Positions 1 to 6,673 of a stretch of DNA of 10,292 nt are shown in pieces (the stretch's first letter is position 1; every line of letters starts with the position of its first letter). Position numbers and translations under genes: made by a program. Origin of the DNA: Sulfuricurvum sp. (GTDB lineage Bacteria > Campylobacterota > Campylobacteria > Campylobacterales > Sulfurimonadaceae); the NCBI GenBank assembly GCA_030679635.1, contig JAUXSZ010000204.1, forward strand, positions 1 through 10,292. The letters run 5' to 3'. The notes under the pieces are model-generated. The model made no database searches. It was given only the letters and a program-made list of their open reading frames with translations, and was not told where the DNA came from.

Positions 1-1323
1 AATATGATGCAAGTTACCATCTTCAACATACAGAAGCGGTGTATTGGCTCCGGCAAATGTTAATTGTTTGTTTTCCAAATCTACATAACAAAATGCCCCG
101 TCCATACCGTCATTCGATTCACTCGTTTCATCGTATTGCCCTAATGTCTCTTTGACCAAACGATTCATTTGGCTTAACAGTGCGGCAGGATCATCAAGAT
201 GTCTTTGTTGAGACAATAACCGGTCAAGAATCGAAATCACAACAAAGGTCATCAAAGCACCCGGAACACCGTGCCCTGTACAATCGATTATGGCCACAAA
301 AAATCCTTTATCGGTTTTATCAACCCAATAACAATCTCCGCCGATGACATCTTTTGGTTTCCAGATAACGAAAGAGTCTTTTGAAAAATGGTTAAGGATA
401 TTTTCTTCTGGCAAAAAAGAGCGTTGAATCCGGCTGGCATAATTGATACTGCTACGAACCAATGTATTGACGTGCTCTAATGCATTATTATTTTCTTGAA
501 TTTGTTGAAACGAATTATGAAGAGCTTGACGTGACAATTCAAAGCTTTTACCGACTTGCCCGATTTCATCCGTCCGTTTCCAGACGAACGGTTCATCAAG
601 TTTTTGATTCGCCAACGCATTGGATTGCGATAACAATTCACCAAAAGGCTGTGTTAGATCGTGAACAACCCGTTTTACCATTTTTGCTACGTACATTGAA
701 CCGGCGATGCTGATGATAATAATAAGAGCTAGGATTGCAAAAAACTGTACTTGTGTTGTCGAATAAATATTTTGGGCATTGATAATTTGGACTTGCATCA
801 GTTTATTTAAAATCGGCGTTAATTCGATAATTGTGTAGGGAGCATCATCTGTTGTCCACGATATGACGTCCATTAATTTTTTTTCTTTTACCAGTTTGAT
901 TAGCGTATCCAGACTTTTAACGGATAACTTTATGTATCTTTGGGCATCTGGCAATAATTCTTTTTCTTCATTGGTTAAATGACCATTTTTATAGGCATTC
1001 CACTCATGGACGATTTTTTCTTTTTCAAGGGTCAACTCATTAGCTACTTGCGTATAGTCTGTTATTCTCCCTTGTGAAATATCTTGTGCCGATACAAGCA
1101 CTTTTTGTTCGTAGGATTCTTTGATTAACCGTAAGTGTCCAAGAGGTTCAAGAGCGTTTCCATTGAGTGAGCGAATAGAAGAATTTGAGATCAACATTCC
1201 AATGATACCTGCGATGATGGCACTGATCGCCAGCATTTGCGTCAGCTTAACTAAGTAGTTAACTTTATTTTCTACACTCGTATTTTCAAGTACTTCAGGC
1301 TTAAATTTTCCTATCAATCCCAT
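1..1323 (-). CDS. SiaA-like membrane PP2C/SpoIIE-family serine phosphatase (C-terminus beyond window edge)
   Basis: An open minus-strand frame runs 441 codons from the ATG at 1323 to the window edge with no stop, so the gene is partial. AAAGGA lies about 6 nt before the ATG. Seen in the translation: a first membrane segment near residues 29-47, a periplasmic helical region to about 190, a second membrane segment near 193-215, a HAMP-like stretch to about 268, a helical linker, then a PP2C/SpoIIE-type phosphatase domain from about 300. The domain carries WKPKDVIGGDCYW (D330), IIDCTGHGVPGA (D348) and DGMDGAF (405-411), the expected metal-binding motifs. About 50 residues of the domain are probably missing. 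Family knowledge: Pseudomonas SiaA has this layout and dephosphorylates SiaC, which then activates the diguanylate cyclase SiaD; RsbU-like proteins act on anti-sigma antagonists. A role in partner switching is inferred; the partner is not in the window. The upstream neighbour is a c-di-GMP enzyme. Confidence 0.85.
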   Translation of the reverse strand, partial: MGLIGKFKPEVLENTSVENKVNYLVKLTQMLAISAIIAGIIGMLISNSSIRSLNGNALEPLGHLRLIKESYEQKVLVSAQDISQGRITDYTQVANELTLEKEKIVHEWNAYKNGHLTNEEKELLPDAQRYIKLSVKSLDTLIKLVKEKKLMDVISWTTDDAPYTIIELTPILNKLMQVQIINAQNIYSTTQVQFFAILALIIIISIAGSMYVAKMVKRVVHDLTQPFGELLSQSNALANQKLDEPFVWKRTDEIGQVGKSFELSRQALHNSFQQIQENNNALEHVNTLVRSSINYASRIQRSFLPEENILNHFSKDSFVIWKPKDVIGGDCYWVDKTDKGFFVAIIDCTGHGVPGALMTFVVISILDRLLSQQRHLDDPAALLSQMNRLVKETLGQYDETSESNDGMDGAFCYVDLENKQLTFAGANTPLLYVEDGNLHHI

Positions 1324-1328
1324 TGACT

Positions 1329-1336
1329 TTCCTTTT
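1329..1336 (-). promoter_or_regulatory. Ribosome binding site of the SiaA-like phosphatase gene
   Basis: On the minus strand, AAAAGGAA precedes the ATG at 1323 by about 5-6 nt. This is a good Shine-Dalgarno match and supports that start codon. Confidence 0.6.
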
Positions 1337-1362
1337 TCGACTCTTTAAAAGTTTTACGTTCG

Positions 1363-1386
1363 ATAATAAGTATATATACTTATTAT
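1363..1386. promoter_or_regulatory. Perfect 24-bp AT-rich palindrome, possible operator/promoter of the phosphatase gene
   Basis: The twelve bases ATAATAAGTATA are followed directly by their exact reverse complement, with no spacer and no mismatch; symmetry breaks at 1362/1387. The site is 39 bp upstream of the phosphatase ATG. It contains TATATA and TATTAT, either of which could serve as a -10 element on the minus strand, giving a leader of roughly 30 nt. A dimeric repressor bound here would block such a promoter. It is too AT-rich, and lacks a following T-run in the right place, to be a good terminator. No regulator is identified. Confidence 0.4.
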
Positions 1387-1396
1387 TACAAATAGG

Positions 1397-1416
1397 AAAC
1401 AAAATGTGTTTTGTTT
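1397..1416 (-). repeat. Short inverted repeat after the EAL/GGDEF gene, possible weak terminator hairpin
   Basis: AAACAAAA and TTTTGTTT form a perfect 8-bp inverted repeat around a 4-nt loop, beginning 17 nt after the stop codon of the EAL-CBS-GGDEF gene. Each arm has only one G/C pair, so the hairpin would be weak in RNA. It could mark the end of the upstream transcript or be chance in AT-rich DNA. Confidence 0.25.
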
Positions 1417-1432
1417 TTTGGAATTCTGCTTC

Positions 1433-3190
1433 TTAATCGATAATCAAACGGAGATGTTCGGGAGAGTGTTTAGCATTTTTTTTCTCTACTGCAAATATTT
1501 TTTGGAGCTGTTCTGCCGAATGAATCGATGAGGTAACGCTCTTGTATACGACCACCGCACTGACACTCAGCAGTTTAAACTCTCTCGTTACGCCATCACG
1601 GTCTTCCGCAACAATACAACCACGGTCACGATCCTCTGCACTGTAAAATTCGCGAACATCCTCACTAAATTGATAAATAAGTTTCCGTACCGACGCACAA
1701 AATTCATCAAACATTGCCTCATCTTTGATTATGGTACCGGCAAAAAAATCATCTCCCCCGATATGACCGATAAAATACTCATTCAATAAAACTTTATGCA
1801 TTAATTCGGCAAACAATACAATCACTCTGTCTCCATTACGAAATCCATAGTGATCATTGTACGGTTTGAAATGGTCAAAATCAAAATAACAAAAAACGCT
1901 CGTTTGCCCTGAATCAAAAGAGTGGGCAATGTGTTCATTGATCATAAAGTTTCCAGGAAGTCTGCTAAGAGGGTTTTGATCGCGAGCGCGGATCAAGTTA
2001 CGCTCATGTACGGCTTCAATCATCACGCGTGCACTCAAATAGCCGATATACTTGGAAGACTCTACCACCAAGACCCCCGGTGCACTGTCTGAGAGTGAAT
2101 AAAGTTCCACAATCGTCTCAAGGGGCATGGTTACGTCCACAATAGGAATGGATTCTACATACCTTTCTAATACGGAAAAATTTGAGGAGTTATTTTGAAT
2201 CAACGATCTTCCGAATTGGGAATAAATGACTGCTTTTAGGCGATGTTCATGCACTATCCCTAGCGGAGCGCCTTGCTTGTCGATTACTGGAATCAAGGAT
2301 AGCTCCTGATCGACCTTAAATTTGTCTACTACCAGTTCCATGGAATCATCGATACTGACGGTCTCCAGTATCTCTAACCGTTTACGTATAATATTTTGAT
2401 CGCCCGGCGTTCGCTTCTCTAATAATGTAATAGCATTAACATGGGTATATTGCAAACTCAGCTGTGAGCAATCACAGGTCGGACGCCCAACAAAATAGCC
2501 CTGCACCAAATGGCACCCTATTTCCTTACACACCAAAAATTCTGCTTCGGTTTCTACCCCCTCAGCAATGACACGGCATCCCATCAATGTAGACAACTGA
2601 ACCATATTCCGAGCCAACAGCTTTTTTTTGGGATCACTGTCGATGTCGCTTAGAAAAAATCGGTCAATTTTAATAATATTGGGCGTAGCGTGATAGAGCA
2701 TTTTAAATCCCGACTGACCGATACCAAAATCATCGATCGCAACACAATAACCCTCGTGGCGATAGTGGCTCATAAGGCTGGTAAAATGATCAATATTGAC
2801 AATTTCATTATGTTCGGAGAGCTCAAATACCATACTTTTATGATCGAGTCCATACCGCTTTAAAATACGGGATGTATTCCCTTTTGAAAAATCGTCCATC
2901 TCTAACAAACGGTTATCAAGGTTGTAAAAAAGTTTGATCTCCGTATGCGATTCAATCGTACAAAACTTTTTGATCACTTTTTCACGAAGGGCGAGGTCAA
3001 ACGTGTACAACGTATTCTCTTCAAATAAACGATCAAAAAAGGATTCGATCGACTCAAACCCAAGAGTGTCCGTCCCTCGAAGAAGGGCTTCTACTCCGAA
3101 TAATGACCCTGAATGAATATCAACGATAGGTTGAAAGGCGATATCGAGTACGTCCAGATAATAGTGATAGATTGAATGCAATGGTTCCAT
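1433..3190 (-). CDS. EAL-CBS-CBS-GGDEF protein (c-di-GMP phosphodiesterase / putative diguanylate cyclase)
   Basis: This 585-residue protein has no membrane segment and is predicted to be cytoplasmic. Domains in order: EAL (about 10-245), two CBS repeats (about 268-395), GGDEF (about 403-575). The EAL catalytic set is complete: E34 of VEALLRG, N90, E123 of ELSE, D153-D154 of IDDFG, K174 of KID, E210/E213 of AEGVET and Q230 of QGY, so it should hydrolyse c-di-GMP to pGpG. The GGDEF domain has the usual lead-in NPLSRLPGN (406-414) and DFDHFKPYND (437-446), but its signature reads GGDDF (478-482) and the RxxD inhibitory site is absent, so cyclase activity is uncertain. CBS pairs commonly bind adenine nucleotides, suggesting an energy-linked input; that is inference. 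The ATG at 3190 has no clear ribosome binding site, and an in-frame stop upstream limits extension. A SiaA-like phosphatase gene lies downstream. Confidence 0.93.
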   Translation of the reverse strand: MEPLHSIYHYYLDVLDIAFQPIVDIHSGSLFGVEALLRGTDTLGFESIESFFDRLFEENTLYTFDLALREKVIKKFCTIESHTEIKLFYNLDNRLLEMDDFSKGNTSRILKRYGLDHKSMVFELSEHNEIVNIDHFTSLMSHYRHEGYCVAIDDFGIGQSGFKMLYHATPNIIKIDRFFLSDIDSDPKKKLLARNMVQLSTLMGCRVIAEGVETEAEFLVCKEIGCHLVQGYFVGRPTCDCSQLSLQYTHVNAITLLEKRTPGDQNIIRKRLEILETVSIDDSMELVVDKFKVDQELSLIPVIDKQGAPLGIVHEHRLKAVIYSQFGRSLIQNNSSNFSVLERYVESIPIVDVTMPLETIVELYSLSDSAPGVLVVESSKYIGYLSARVMIEAVHERNLIRARDQNPLSRLPGNFMINEHIAHSFDSGQTSVFCYFDFDHFKPYNDHYGFRNGDRVIVLFAELMHKVLLNEYFIGHIGGDDFFAGTIIKDEAMFDEFCASVRKLIYQFSEDVREFYSAEDRDRGCIVAEDRDGVTREFKLLSVSAVVVYKSVTSSIHSAEQLQKIFAVEKKNAKHSPEHLRLIID

Positions 3191-3205
3191 AATGAAAGTA
3201 TAGAA

Positions 3206-3227
3206 TTTATAAATAACCTAAGGGTTA
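3206..3227 (-). promoter_or_regulatory. Possible promoter and small inverted repeat before the EAL-CBS-GGDEF gene
   Basis: Minus-strand TATAAA (3206-3211) resembles a -10 element, with a second candidate TATACT at 3197-3202. Just upstream is the perfect inverted repeat TAACC-CTTA-GGTTA (3214-3227). Either -10 would leave a very short leader before the ATG at 3190, which fits the lack of a visible Shine-Dalgarno site. No convincing -35 is seen, but Campylobacterota promoters often lack one. The gap from 3191 to 3258 contains this and the terminator-like hairpin. Confidence 0.3.
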
Positions 3228-3228
3228 C

Positions 3229-3255
3229 AAAAGCAGAAACCCCACGGCGGTGAAG
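3229..3255 (-). terminator. Possible intrinsic terminator after tcdA
   Basis: On the minus strand CUUCAC and GUGGGG (3255-3250 and 3245-3240) can pair with a CGCC loop; two of the six pairs are G-U. UUUCUGCUUUU follows. It starts 3 nt after the tcdA stop. The stem is short and the U-run is interrupted, so termination may be partial, but it fits a transcript boundary before the EAL gene. Confidence 0.38.
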
Positions 3256-3258
3256 AGC

Positions 3259-3894
3259 TTATATTAGCTTGCGCAGAGCCAATGAGCACATTGCAAGACC
3301 AAAGGATCCTGTAACCGCAACAAAGCTCCCTTTTTCTTTGATACGTGGAAGTTCCGTACTGCAAATACAGCTAAAATCCCCTGCAAATTTACGCTTGCGC
3401 AGTTCGTTACGGATTTTTGCGGCAAACGGGTCCCCTTCGGTTTTCCAAATCGAGCGAACGCAGATTTGAGTCGGATCAAGACGTTTTGCAGAGCCCACCG
3501 AGCTGATCAATTTTGGATAGCATTTTTGAATGAGTGAGAGCTTGGCTCTCATGTCGTCAATCGCATCAAGTACCAAATCGTAAGGTTCAAAATCAAAAGC
3601 CTCAATCCATTCGGGGGTGATTTTTTCGGGGATGGCTATGACTTCGGGATAATGGTGCTTAAGCGCTTCGACTTTGAGCTCCCCCTCATGAGACTCTGAG
3701 TGCATCTGACGGTTTTGATTGCTTTCATCGTATCGGTCAAAATCGATAATGGTAATGTCACGTACCCCTGACCGATAGAGGCAGTCCAGACAAAAGCTCC
3801 CTACTCCCCCTACTCCGAGTAGAAGAATTTTGGCATTGTGAAATTTTTCAAACGCCTCTTCCCCCAATAGCAGTTTTGTACGGGTGTGTCTCAT
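3259..3894 (-). CDS. tcdA: tRNA threonylcarbamoyladenosine dehydratase (TcdA/CsdL), ThiF/MoeB fold
   Basis: TcdA uses ATP to dehydrate t6A at position 37 of ANN-decoding tRNAs into cyclic t6A, stabilising decoding. With the ATG at 3894 the protein has 211 residues. Seen: the nucleotide-binding loop GVGGVGS (27-33), IIDFDRYDESNQNRQ (49-63) with the conserved acidic and NRQ residues, K74, VLDAIDDMRAK (108-118) and the TcdA-typical RLDPTQICV, KTEGDPFAAKIR and CSTELPR. There is no thioester cysteine motif of E1 enzymes, and no paired CxxC zinc site as in MoeB/ThiF. It is shorter than the roughly 268-residue E. coli protein, mainly in the C-terminal part. A GTG at 3900 could add two residues, but the ATG makes a 4-nt ATGA overlap with the surE stop, matching the surE/kinase junction, so I prefer it. 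It is probably translated by coupling to surE. Confidence 0.9.
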   Translation of the reverse strand: MRHTRTKLLLGEEAFEKFHNAKILLLGVGGVGSFCLDCLYRSGVRDITIIDFDRYDESNQNRQMHSESHEGELKVEALKHHYPEVIAIPEKITPEWIEAFDFEPYDLVLDAIDDMRAKLSLIQKCYPKLISSVGSAKRLDPTQICVRSIWKTEGDPFAAKIRNELRKRKFAGDFSCICSTELPRIKEKGSFVAVTGSFGLAMCSLALRKLI

Positions 3895-4658
3895 AGCCAC
3901 TCTTGAAGTTGTTTTATCGATTTGTAGGCGCTCATATCAAGCTTGACCGGTGTTAAAGATACCATTCCAGCTTCGATCGCTTCAAAGTCACACAAACCTT
4001 TTCTTCCATCACGCGCTTGAAAATCTAGAGGATGCAGCCCCAGCCAGTAGTATTCCATCCCTCTTGGGTTGCGGTGCAAGTGAGCATCATTTCCATAATG
4101 GCGATACCCCGCATAGGTGACGACAAACTGAAGTTCATCGGCATTGTAGGGGACATTTATATTAATAAATTCTCGTTTTTTTAGCGGAAATGTACCTGCA
4201 AAGATCTTCTGTACAATGGCACGAATCGCTTTTTTCGCCAAGGTAAAATCCCCCATAGGCTGTGTAAAATCCATCACTTGCGAAATCGCAATGGAGGGAA
4301 TTCCTTGCAAAACACCCTCCATGGCAGCGGCAGCTGTCCCCGAATAGGTGATGTCCTCCCCCATATTCGACCCCTTATTGATTCCGCTGATGACGAGATC
4401 CGGCTTGCACTCCTCAAACATCGAATGAAGGGCTAAATAGACGCAATCACTGGGTGTCCCATCATCCAATTTAAAAAAATCATCTGCTACACTGATAAAA
4501 CTTAAAGGGCGCGTCAGGGTCAATGAGTGACCGCATGCCGACTTTTCCGTTGATGGGGCTACGACCGTGATATGAGCCAAATCACTCAGTGCCTCAATCA
4601 GTGCTAAAAGTCCTGTAGACTCGTATCCATCGTCATTGGTAATTAATATTTTTTTCAT
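3891..4658 (-). CDS. surE: 5'/3'-nucleotidase SurE (survival protein)
   Basis: SurE is a metal-dependent phosphatase acting on nucleoside 5'- and 3'-monophosphates, and in some species on short polyphosphate; it helps survival in stress and stationary phase. The 255-residue protein matches the usual length. Seen: MKKILITNDDG at the N-terminus with metal ligands D9 and D10, S40 in STEKSACGHS, GTPSDCV (67-73) and the long signature SGINKGSNMGEDITYSGT with N94. These cover the known active-site residues, so it should be active. The ATG overlaps the kinase stop as ATGA (4655-4658), and the gene ends in ATGA with tcdA, so it sits inside a coupled run of genes. A GGGAG lies about 12 nt upstream of the ATG, a rather long spacing. 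Confidence 0.97.
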   Translation of the reverse strand: MKKILITNDDGYESTGLLALIEALSDLAHITVVAPSTEKSACGHSLTLTRPLSFISVADDFFKLDDGTPSDCVYLALHSMFEECKPDLVISGINKGSNMGEDITYSGTAAAAMEGVLQGIPSIAISQVMDFTQPMGDFTLAKKAIRAIVQKIFAGTFPLKKREFININVPYNADELQFVVTYAGYRHYGNDAHLHRNPRGMEYYWLGLHPLDFQARDGRKGLCDFEAIEAGMVSLTPVKLDMSAYKSIKQLQEWL

Positions 4659-5977
4659 TTTGTCTGGTTTCTCCCTCGTAAATTCATCCTAGCATCCGGA
4701 ATAAATAGAAAACAATTTTCATCCCCTCTGCGTTCATATGCCAAATGATATCCATGTTCTATGAGAATTGCACTCACAATGTAAAGGCCCAAGCCAAAAC
4801 TGTCTTTCGTAGGATGATCTTTGGTAAACGGCTCCACATAATACGACAGCGGTTTTTTGAGCGCAGCCCCCTCATTGACAAAAACAATGTTCTTGTTTTC
4901 CATCCGTATCGACATGCTCCCCACAGGTGAATACTTGATGCCGTTGTCAATCATGTTTTTAATGGCCGTTGCAAACAAACGATAATTGGCTTCAATCGTC
5001 ACAGAACTGGCAATATCACGATGAACCGATTCGGACTCTACCATTCCCATATCAATCGCCTCATCGATAATATCGATCAAACGAAACTCCCCTTTCTTCT
5101 GGGACGATTGTGAGCCTGAGCTCACCTCTTCAATCAGTGCGAATTCATTGATGAGTCCCTCAAGGCGTTCAAAAATCCCCTGAAAACGGGTTTGCTGTTT
5201 GGGGTCGGTGAGCATCGTCGTGACGATTCTCCCTTTGGCAATCGGCGTTTTCAACTCATGCATAATATTGCGCAAAAATAGGGTCCGAGAATCCATAAGA
5301 GCGCGAATTTTATTTTGGGTCATCTCGAGTTCACGGGCGATGAGGGCTATCTCATCTTTTCCCTCCATATGAAAACTCACCCCCATATTTCCTTCCCCGA
5401 AAGCTGCAATCTGACGACGGAGACGGCGCAACGGCGAGAGACGATGGATAATCAATCCAAAAGAGAAGAACAAAATGGTTAAAATCGTGGCATACGCATA
5501 GAGTAAATTGGATGCCCGGTAGGGTTCACTGCTACGATCTTCTAAAAGAACGGGATAATGAGCCGATTGAATCCAAAAATAGATTTTTCCGTGATATTGC
5601 AGCATGCTGGCATGAATGTGATTGACAATCAAATTTTGGTAAGGGGCTCCTAGAGCGATATGGCGATTGACTTCCACGGCAGAGACGCTATTCTCCTTGA
5701 GCAATACCCCATTTTCTGTGATTTGACGATATTGGGCTTCATGCTCAATCGTATACAAATCATACATGGCTAAATTGGTTTCAAAAATAGGAAATGAAAT
5801 TTGTTTAAGTAAAAAAGTGTGATATATTTGAGAGATAAGGGAGTATTTGTTAAACATACTGTCGATGTGTTTGGTGCGGTTTGTTTGATACAGTTGGTAA
5901 AACGTATAGCTGATACTCGCTACCGTTACGCTCAGAGCAAACAGTACTGTTAAAAAAACCCCGTTTTTTTGTATCAT
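4655..5977 (-). CDS. ArsS-like sensor histidine kinase
   Basis: A 440-residue inner-membrane kinase. Seen: membrane segment near 9-27, periplasmic sensor region 29-159, second membrane segment near 160-179, HAMP domain about 179-230, H-box NIMHELKTPIAKGR with phospho-acceptor H240, N-box KNMIDN (340-345), and a single ATP-lid motif SFGLGLYIV (393-401). It should autophosphorylate and pass phosphate to the regulator encoded just upstream, whose stop overlaps its ATG by one base (TAATG). Length and partner resemble H. pylori ArsS (HP0165), which senses acid partly through periplasmic histidines. The sensor region here holds eight histidines (37, 53, 79, 106, 120, 122, 129, 140), compatible with pH or metal sensing; the actual signal is not shown by the sequence. 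No symbol is given, because arsS/arsR is easily confused with arsenic genes. The gene is followed by surE with an ATGA overlap. Confidence 0.9.
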   Translation of the reverse strand: MIQKNGVFLTVLFALSVTVASISYTFYQLYQTNRTKHIDSMFNKYSLISQIYHTFLLKQISFPIFETNLAMYDLYTIEHEAQYRQITENGVLLKENSVSAVEVNRHIALGAPYQNLIVNHIHASMLQYHGKIYFWIQSAHYPVLLEDRSSEPYRASNLLYAYATILTILFFSFGLIIHRLSPLRRLRRQIAAFGEGNMGVSFHMEGKDEIALIARELEMTQNKIRALMDSRTLFLRNIMHELKTPIAKGRIVTTMLTDPKQQTRFQGIFERLEGLINEFALIEEVSSGSQSSQKKGEFRLIDIIDEAIDMGMVESESVHRDIASSVTIEANYRLFATAIKNMIDNGIKYSPVGSMSIRMENKNIVFVNEGAALKKPLSYYVEPFTKDHPTKDSFGLGLYIVSAILIEHGYHLAYERRGDENCFLFIPDARMNLRGRNQTK

Positions 5978-6639
5978 TATTTTAAAAGTTTGTACCCGAT
6001 GCCTCGAATCGATTCAATAAGACTTTTATCTCCGATTTTATTCCGGATACGCCCCATCATCACATCGATACTTTTGTTCGACGAATCTTCATTGATCGCA
6101 CTCACATTGTGAATCAAATCTTCTCTCGAAACCACCGTCCCCTGTTTTTTAATCATGTGCGCCAAAATCCCGTACTCAGCATTGGTAAAATCCAATGGCC
6201 GATTTTTGTAACTGATTTGCATGGCAGCTTCGTTGAGTTTAAAATCACTCTCCTGCTGTTCGCTCAGAGCCAATGCGGCATCATAACGCCGCAATACCGA
6301 ATGGAGACGCGCCTCCAGCTCTCTTGGATCATAGGGCTTTGGAATATAATCATCCGCTCCCAACTCAAGGGCGTTGATCTTATCCGTCACGTCGGATCTC
6401 GCCGATGAGACAATAATCGGAATATTCTGCCGCTCTCGAATCGCTTTGCACACTTCCAATCCGTCCATCCCAGGCAACGTCAAATCCAAAATAACGGCAT
6501 CAAATTTTTCCAATTTCAGGATGCTTAACGCCTTGAAAGGATCATCTTCTATGCTCACTTTAAAACCGCATTGCACTAAAAATTCACTCAAAATCTCGGC
6601 AAGTTCGAGATCATCTTCAATCATTAATATTGTATTCAT
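5977..6639 (-). CDS. OmpR-family response regulator, ArsR-like (acid-response type)
   Basis: A 220-residue cytoplasmic DNA-binding regulator. Receiver domain 1-115: acidic pocket E8-D9-D10, phospho-acceptor D52 in LDLTLPGMDGLEVC, S78-S79, K101 in ADDYIPKPYDP. Winged-helix output domain about 130-220, ending in the typical SIESIRGIGYKLLK. The stretches SSARSDVTDKI and GADDYIPKPYDPRELEARL are strikingly like H. pylori ArsR (HP0166), which is also phosphorylated at D52. It should activate or repress genes on a signal from the kinase encoded directly downstream. It starts 34 bp after the feoB stop, with no clear terminator between, so it may be read from the feo transcript. A weak TACAAT lies very near the ATG, and GTTAC-AATG-GTGAC forms a small imperfect hairpin just before the start. 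Targets are unknown. Confidence 0.93.
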   Translation of the reverse strand: MNTILMIEDDLELAEILSEFLVQCGFKVSIEDDPFKALSILKLEKFDAVILDLTLPGMDGLEVCKAIRERQNIPIIVSSARSDVTDKINALELGADDYIPKPYDPRELEARLHSVLRRYDAALALSEQQESDFKLNEAAMQISYKNRPLDFTNAEYGILAHMIKKQGTVVSREDLIHNVSAINEDSSNKSIDVMMGRIRNKIGDKSLIESIRGIGYKLLK

Positions 6640-6673
6640 GTCACCATTGTAACCAAGGGATCATTAACGAACG

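Noticed and set aside
480..713. Plus-strand frame of 77 codons within the phosphatase region
   Set aside because: It overlaps the HAMP and linker codons of the partial minus-strand phosphatase gene, which has clear domain motifs.
3264..3479. Second minus-strand frame overlapping tcdA
   Set aside because: Out-of-frame shadow with no motif; tcdA has intact conserved residues through the same stretch.
5951..5970. Runs of seven A or T near the kinase start, as well as near the surE, feoB and porin starts, as phase-variable tracts
   Set aside because: Short A/T runs encoding lysines (or phenylalanines) are ordinary in this composition; phase variation in this phylum mostly uses longer G/C tracts.
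6109..6652. Open plus-strand frames opposite the response regulator gene
   Set aside because: They lie wholly antisense to a clear OmpR-family gene, have no recognisable motifs and no convincing ribosome binding sites.
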